Source: Clostridia bacterium (GTDB lineage Bacteria; Bacillota; Clostridia; Oscillospirales; Acutalibacteraceae). Taken from it: a DNA stretch of 52,147 bases. Made by a program: the position numbers and the translations under genes. The DNA is taken from positions 1-52,147 of the forward strand of contig CAAGMR010000041.1 in assembly GCA_900771085.1 (NCBI GenBank), read 5' to 3'. Below the pieces are notes generated by a model. It did not search any database, was not told where the DNA came from, and worked only from the letters and a program-made list of their open reading frames with translations. Positions 47,820-52,147 of this stretch are shown here, piece after piece (the stretch's first letter is position 1; each line of letters begins with the position of its first letter).

Positions 47820-50636
47820 TAATTTTGCCAAATATTCTCCTGTGTAGGAACCCTTTGTTTTCGCTACCTTTTCAGGAGTACCCGTAGCAACAATCATACC
47901 GCCCTTGTCACCGCCATCAGGACCGAGGTCAATGATGTAATCGGCACTCTTAACAACGTCAAGATTGTGCTCGATGATGATGACTGTATTGCCGGCGTCA
48001 ACAAGTCTCTGCATTACTTCGATAAACTTGTGTACGTCAGCTGTATGAAGGCCTGTGGTAGGCTCATCGAGAATGTATACAGTTTTACCTGTGGAGCGCT
48101 TGGAAAGCTCTGTAGCGAGCTTTACGCGCTGAGCTTCACCACCTGAAAGAGTGGTTGCGCTCTGTCCGAGTTTCACGTAGCCAAGACCTACCTCTTTGAG
48201 AGTCTTAAGTCTGTTGTAAATCTTTGGAACCTTGTCGAAGAAGTCTACTGCTTCATCTATTGTCATATCAAGGACATCAGCAATGCTCTTGCCCTTGTAC
48301 TTTACTTCAAGTGTTTCGCGGTTGTAACGGGCACCTTTGCAGACCTCACAAGGAACATAAACGTCTGCGAGGAAATGCATCTCAATCTTTACGATACCGT
48401 CGCCCTGGCATGCTTCGCAACGGCCGCCTTTGACGTTGAAAGAGAAACGGCCTGCCTTGTAGCCGCGAATCTTTGCGTCCTGAGTAGACGCATAAAGGTC
48501 ACGGATATCGTTGAAGAGATTGGTATAAGTCGCAGGGTTTGAACGTGGAGTACGTCCAATCGGTGACTGGTCAATGTCGATAACCTTGTCGAGGTTTTCC
48601 ATACCCTTAACGCAGTCGCACTTGCCCGGAAATGTCTTTGAACGGTTAAGTTCTCTTGCAAGAGTCTTGTAAAGAATCTCATTAACAAGAGATGACTTGC
48701 CTGAACCGGAAACGCCTGTAACGCAGGTCATTGTTCCGAGCGGTATCTTAACGTCAATGTCTTTGAGGTTGTGCTCTCTTGCACCCTTTACCTCAAGGAA
48801 CTTGCCATTACCCTTTCTTCTCTCAAGCGGAACATGAACTTTTCTTGCGCCTGAAAGATACTGACCGGTAATGGAATCCTTACAGTTCATTACTTCCTCA
48901 GGTGTACCTGTGCAGACAATCTGACCGCCGTTGATTCCGGCACCCGGACCAACGTCGACAATGAAGTCAGCAGCTCTCATTGTGTCTTCATCGTGTTCAA
49001 CGACTATGAGAGAGTTGCCGAGGTCGCGAAGGTCTTTGAGAGTCTTTATGAGCTTGTCGTTGTCCTTCTGATGAAGTCCGATGGACGGCTCGTCAAGAAT
49101 GTAAAGTACGCCTGTAAGAGCAGAACCAATCTGAGTCGCAAGTCTTATACGCTGGCTCTCACCGCCGGACAGAGTTCCGGCCATTCGAGCAAGGTCAAGG
49201 TACTCAAGACCTACACTCTTAAGGAAGTTAAGTCTGGACTTAATCTCCTTGAGAATAAGTTCAGCTATAATCATTTCTCTTTCCGTAAGCTGAAGGTTTT
49301 CAAAGAACTCAAGTTCTTTGGTTATAGGAAGAGAAGTAAGTTCAATGATATTAAGTCCGCCAACCGTTACCGCAAGTGACTCAGGTTTAAGTCTTTTGCC
49401 GTGGCATTCATCACAGTCATGAGATGACATAACGGCTTCAATTGCACGCTTTGCAAGCTGAGAATTACTCTCCTCATACTTTCTTTCAAGGTTGTTGACT
49501 ACGCCTTCAAAACGGGAATCAAACGTGCCTGAGCTGAAAGTTGTAATTCGAGTGAAGCGGATTCGGTTTGGACCGGTGCCATAGAGGATCTTGTCGAGGT
49601 CCTCTTTCTTCATGTCCTTTACGGGAACATCAATTGAGAAACCATAATGCTTTGCGATGCCGTCAAAGTACATCTCGGCAATTGTTCCGCCGTCTACCTT
49701 CGACCAGCCGTACGCGTTTATCGCGCCCTCCCTGATTGAAAGATTCTTATCCGGGATAAGAAGGTCCGGATCAACGATCGTGTACGCACCGAGGCCTGTG
49801 CACTTTGGACACGCTCCGTACGGGTTGTTGAAAGAGAACATGCGTGGCGCAAGGTCGCCTACGCTGACGCCGTGATCGGGGCATGCATAACTCTGAGAAA
49901 AAGTCAGCATTTCGCCGCCGATTACATCTACCATCATGATGCCTTCGGCCATCTTTGTAGCTGTTTCAACGGAGTCGGAAAGTCTGCTTTCAATACCCGG
50001 CTTTACAACAAGTCGGTCTACTATAAGTTCAATGTTGTGTTTGATGTTTTTATCAAGCTTGATCTCTTCGGAAAGGTCGTGCACCTCACCGTCGATTCGG
50101 ATACGGACAAAACCGGATGTCTTTGCATTCTCCATTGCCTTGGCATAAGTACCCTTCTTACCTCTCGCAATCGGAGAAAGAACCTGAATCTTTGTACCTT
50201 CAGGTAAAGCCATGATCTGGTCAACTATCTGGTCTACTGTCTGATGCTTGATTTCTTTTCCGCAGACAGGACAGTGAGGAACACCGATTCTCGCATAGAG
50301 AAGACGAAGATAGTCATATATCTCTGTAAGTGTTCCGACTGTTGAACGCGGGTTTTTGCTGGTTGTCTTCTGGTCAATGGAAATAGCCGGTGAAAGGCCG
50401 TCTATAGACTCTACTGACGGTTTTTCCATGAGACCAAGGAACTGGCGGGCATAAGATGAAAGAGACTCCATGTAGCGTCTCTGACCCTCTGCAAAGATTG
50501 TGTCAAAAGCCAGAGATGATTTACCCGATCCGGATAAGCCCGTGAAAACAACGAGTTTGTCACGAGGTATGGTCAGGTCTACATTTTTGAGATTATGTTC
50601 TTTTGCACCTTTAATAACAATTTCCTTGTTAGACAT
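47811..50636 (-). CDS. uvrA: Excinuclease ABC subunit A
   Basis: This 941-residue ATPase finds damaged DNA and loads UvrB in nucleotide excision repair. Two ABC modules are visible. Walker A motifs are GLSGSGKSSLA near residue 36 and GVSGSGKSSLV in the second half; signatures are LSGGESQRIRLA and LSGGEAQRVKLA. Zinc modules are CPVC.. with CPKC and CEAC with CEVC. The ATG overlaps the uvrB stop by one base (TAATG), so uvrB-uvrA are coupled. Confidence 0.98.
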   Translation of the reverse strand: MSNKEIVIKGAKEHNLKNVDLTIPRDKLVVFTGLSGSGKSSLAFDTIFAEGQRRYMESLSSYARQFLGLMEKPSVESIDGLSPAISIDQKTTSKNPRSTVGTLTEIYDYLRLLYARIGVPHCPVCGKEIKHQTVDQIVDQIMALPEGTKIQVLSPIARGKKGTYAKAMENAKTSGFVRIRIDGEVHDLSEEIKLDKNIKHNIELIVDRLVVKPGIESRLSDSVETATKMAEGIMMVDVIGGEMLTFSQSYACPDHGVSVGDLAPRMFSFNNPYGACPKCTGLGAYTIVDPDLLIPDKNLSIREGAINAYGWSKVDGGTIAEMYFDGIAKHYGFSIDVPVKDMKKEDLDKILYGTGPNRIRFTRITTFSSGTFDSRFEGVVNNLERKYEESNSQLAKRAIEAVMSSHDCDECHGKRLKPESLAVTVGGLNIIELTSLPITKELEFFENLQLTEREMIIAELILKEIKSRLNFLKSVGLEYLDLARMAGTLSGGESQRIRLATQIGSALTGVLYILDEPSIGLHQKDNDKLIKTLKDLRDLGNSLIVVEHDEDTMRAADFIVDVGPGAGINGGQIVCTGTPEEVMNCKDSITGQYLSGARKVHVPLERRKGNGKFLEVKGAREHNLKDIDVKIPLGTMTCVTGVSGSGKSSLVNEILYKTLARELNRSKTFPGKCDCVKGMENLDKVIDIDQSPIGRTPRSNPATYTNLFNDIRDLYASTQDAKIRGYKAGRFSFNVKGGRCEACQGDGIVKIEMHFLADVYVPCEVCKGARYNRETLEVKYKGKSIADVLDMTIDEAVDFFDKVPKIYNRLKTLKEVGLGYVKLGQSATTLSGGEAQRVKLATELSKRSTGKTVYILDEPTTGLHTADVHKFIEVMQRLVDAGNTVIIIEHNLDVVKSADYIIDLGPDGGDKGGMIVATGTPEKVAKTKGSYTGEYLAKLLK

Positions 50637-52147
50637 TAAGGTCCTTTCCTCTTCTTTCTGGTGGATTTGCCCTTTGTGAGATAGGAATCATCTCTCAGAG
50701 ATGCGATTTCATCTCTGTAATGTGCGGCAGTCTCGAAGTCGAGAATTCTTGCGGCAGCCTTCATCTCCTTTGTCATTCGAGCGATGAGTGCTTCCTTCTC
50801 GGCACGAGTCAGGCGCTTGCCTTCTCTGCCTTCTTTATCAACTTTAGATGTAATTTCAATAACATCTCGTACGTCTTTTTTGATGGTCTTTGGAACAATA
50901 CCATGTTCCTCGTTATAAGCCATCTGAATCTCACGTCTGCGGAAGGTTTCTGTTATTGCCCTCTCCATGGATGGAGTTACAGAATCCGCATACATGATAA
51001 CTTCGCCGCCTGCATTTCGTGCTGCACGGCCAATGGTCTGAACAAGAGACGTTTCAGACCTTAAGAAGCCTTCCTTATCAGCATCAAGTATAGCCACTAA
51101 GGATACTTCCGGTATATCAAGACCTTCACGAAGAAGGTTGATGCCTACAAGTACGTCGAACTCACCAAGTCGAAGATCACGGATAATCTGCATACGTTCA
51201 ATGGTGTCGACGTCGTGGTGCATGTAACGAACCTTTACGCCGTGTGACTCAAAGTATTCCGTAAGGTCTTCGGCCATTTTCTTGGTAAGAGTCGTTACAA
51301 GTACTCTCTCCTGTTTCTCGGTTCTCATATTGATTTCCGACATGAGGTCATCAATCTGGCCTTCTATCGGCTTTACTGTAATCATCGGGTCAAGAAGACC
51401 TGTAGGTCTTATGAGCTGTTCTACAATATGCTCACCGCTGTGTTGCTTTTCGAAGTCACCCGGTGTAGCACTTGTGAATACGACCTGGTTGACATGGTCA
51501 TAGAACTCCTTGAAGTTGAGAGGTCTGTTGTCAAAGGCAGACGGAAGTCTGAAGCCATACTCAACAAGTGACTTCTTTCTCGCTCTGTCGCCTCCGAACA
51601 TACCGCCAACCTGCGGAATGGTTACGTGAGACTCATCGACAAAAAGAAGGAAATCCTTCGGGAAGAAGTCAAGAAGAGTATAAGGAGTTGAACCGGGTTC
51701 TCTTCTTGAGAGGACTCTCGAGTAGTTTTCAACGCCCTGGCAGAACCCTGTTTCTCTCAGCATCTCCATGTCGTATTCTGTTCTCTGACGGATACGCTGA
51801 GCTTCAATGAGCTTACCCTTTTCCTCAAACATCTTAACCTGTTCTTCCATCTCCTGAAGAATCTCAGAGATGGCAGCTTCCATGAAGTCAGGCTCAACAA
51901 TGTAGTGAGTTGCCGGGTAAATCACTGCGTGAAGCAATGTGCTTTCAACGTTGCCGGTAAGAGCGTGAATCTCACAGATACGGTCAATCTCATCACCGAA
52001 GAATTCAATCCTGAGAGCCTTCTCGGACTGGCCGGATGGAAAGACTTCGAGTGTATCTCCTCTTACGCGGAACTTTGTTCTTGTGAAGTTGACATCGTTT
52101 CTCTCGTAATGATTCTCAACAAGTCTGTATATGAGCTCGTCTCTGGA
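50636..52147 (-). CDS. uvrB: Excinuclease ABC subunit B (5' end cut by window edge)
   Basis: This is the C-terminal 503 residues of the UvrB helicase-like repair protein; roughly the first 150 residues, with the Walker A motif, lie beyond the window. The reading frame stays open to the last base, starting SRDELIYRLVENHYERND. Visible are LFVDESHVTIPQ (Walker B), the helicase motif SLVQTIGRAARN and a C-terminal UVR segment that binds UvrC (ARILDFETAAHYRDEIASLRD). The ATG at 51937 is internal and not the start. uvrA follows directly. Confidence 0.97.
   Translation of the reverse strand, partial: SRDELIYRLVENHYERNDVNFTRTKFRVRGDTLEVFPSGQSEKALRIEFFGDEIDRICEIHALTGNVESTLLHAVIYPATHYIVEPDFMEAAISEILQEMEEQVKMFEEKGKLIEAQRIRQRTEYDMEMLRETGFCQGVENYSRVLSRREPGSTPYTLLDFFPKDFLLFVDESHVTIPQVGGMFGGDRARKKSLVEYGFRLPSAFDNRPLNFKEFYDHVNQVVFTSATPGDFEKQHSGEHIVEQLIRPTGLLDPMITVKPIEGQIDDLMSEINMRTEKQERVLVTTLTKKMAEDLTEYFESHGVKVRYMHHDVDTIERMQIIRDLRLGEFDVLVGINLLREGLDIPEVSLVAILDADKEGFLRSETSLVQTIGRAARNAGGEVIMYADSVTPSMERAITETFRRREIQMAYNEEHGIVPKTIKKDVRDVIEITSKVDKEGREGKRLTRAEKEALIARMTKEMKAAARILDFETAAHYRDEIASLRDDSYLTKGKSTRKKRKGP

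Noticed and set aside
1..52147. CRISPR arrays, insertion sequences, prophage or rRNA genes
   Set aside because: I saw no regularly spaced direct repeats, transposase, phage structural gene or rRNA sequence in the window.

Overview
The window reads as chromosome of a low-to-moderate GC Gram-positive bacterium of the Clostridia, most like a Ruminococcus-type gut or rumen species. The basis is the ispH-rpsA gene fusion, the short glutamine-synthetase-plus-ANTAR pair, an ammonium channel carrying its own PII domain, strong GGAGG ribosome binding sites and U-tract terminators. This placement is an inference from gene content; no rRNA gene is present. The first 20 bases are the end of an Illumina adapter, so the left edge is an assembly end. 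The right edge cuts uvrB.

Region 0.2-5.8 kb is a nitrogen-assimilation block. The minus strand carries an Amt-PII fusion followed by asnB. The plus strand carries a glutamine-synthetase-like gene followed by an ANTAR-domain antiterminator, from divergent promoters. A second nitrogen locus, gltB-gltD, lies at 33.3-39.4 kb. The leaders of amt and gltB share short hairpins with six-base loops of the form AAYGGM (first base A, fourth base G), closed by C-G and followed by GUC. Each is placed so that it competes with a terminator-like stem. This is the architecture expected of ANTAR-protein target RNAs, so the linked regulator probably controls these operons. Both the glutamine-synthetase-like protein and the receiver domain of the ANTAR protein have lost key catalytic residues, which suggests a non-enzymatic sensing pair.

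Region 5.8-16 kb holds a cytoplasmic alpha/beta hydrolase, a secreted lipase of the staphylococcal/Geobacillus type, a 0.9-kb AT-rich gap with diverged hairpin repeats, a four-gene operon (TetR regulator, DUF1292 protein, tyrosine recombinase, short-chain dehydrogenase), a DUF2974 protein, and queA-tgt-yajC. Region 16-19 kb is the lysine/diaminopimelate operon asd-dapA-dapB. Region 18.9-23.3 kb has a lipoprotein, a secreted SGNH hydrolase, a DEDDh exonuclease, a ComEA-like protein and an FkbM methyltransferase. Region 23.4-28.9 kb is a minus-strand operon: rpiR-type regulator, HI0933-type flavoprotein, cmk, plsC, ispH-rpsA.

Region 29-33 kb holds a coiled-coil membrane protein with a degenerate signal-peptidase-like domain, a nucleotide-sugar-epimerase-like protein with a C-terminal zinc-ribbon-like segment, and a uracil/xanthine permease. 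After gltBD, 39.5-43.1 kb encodes an unusual lipid pair: an acyl-CoA-synthetase-like protein fused to an inactive alpha/beta-hydrolase domain, and a PlsC-like acyltransferase with a zinc-binding tail. Two tRNA-Leu genes follow (anticodons CAG and GAG), then a complete potABCD polyamine importer, uvrA, and the 3' part of uvrB.
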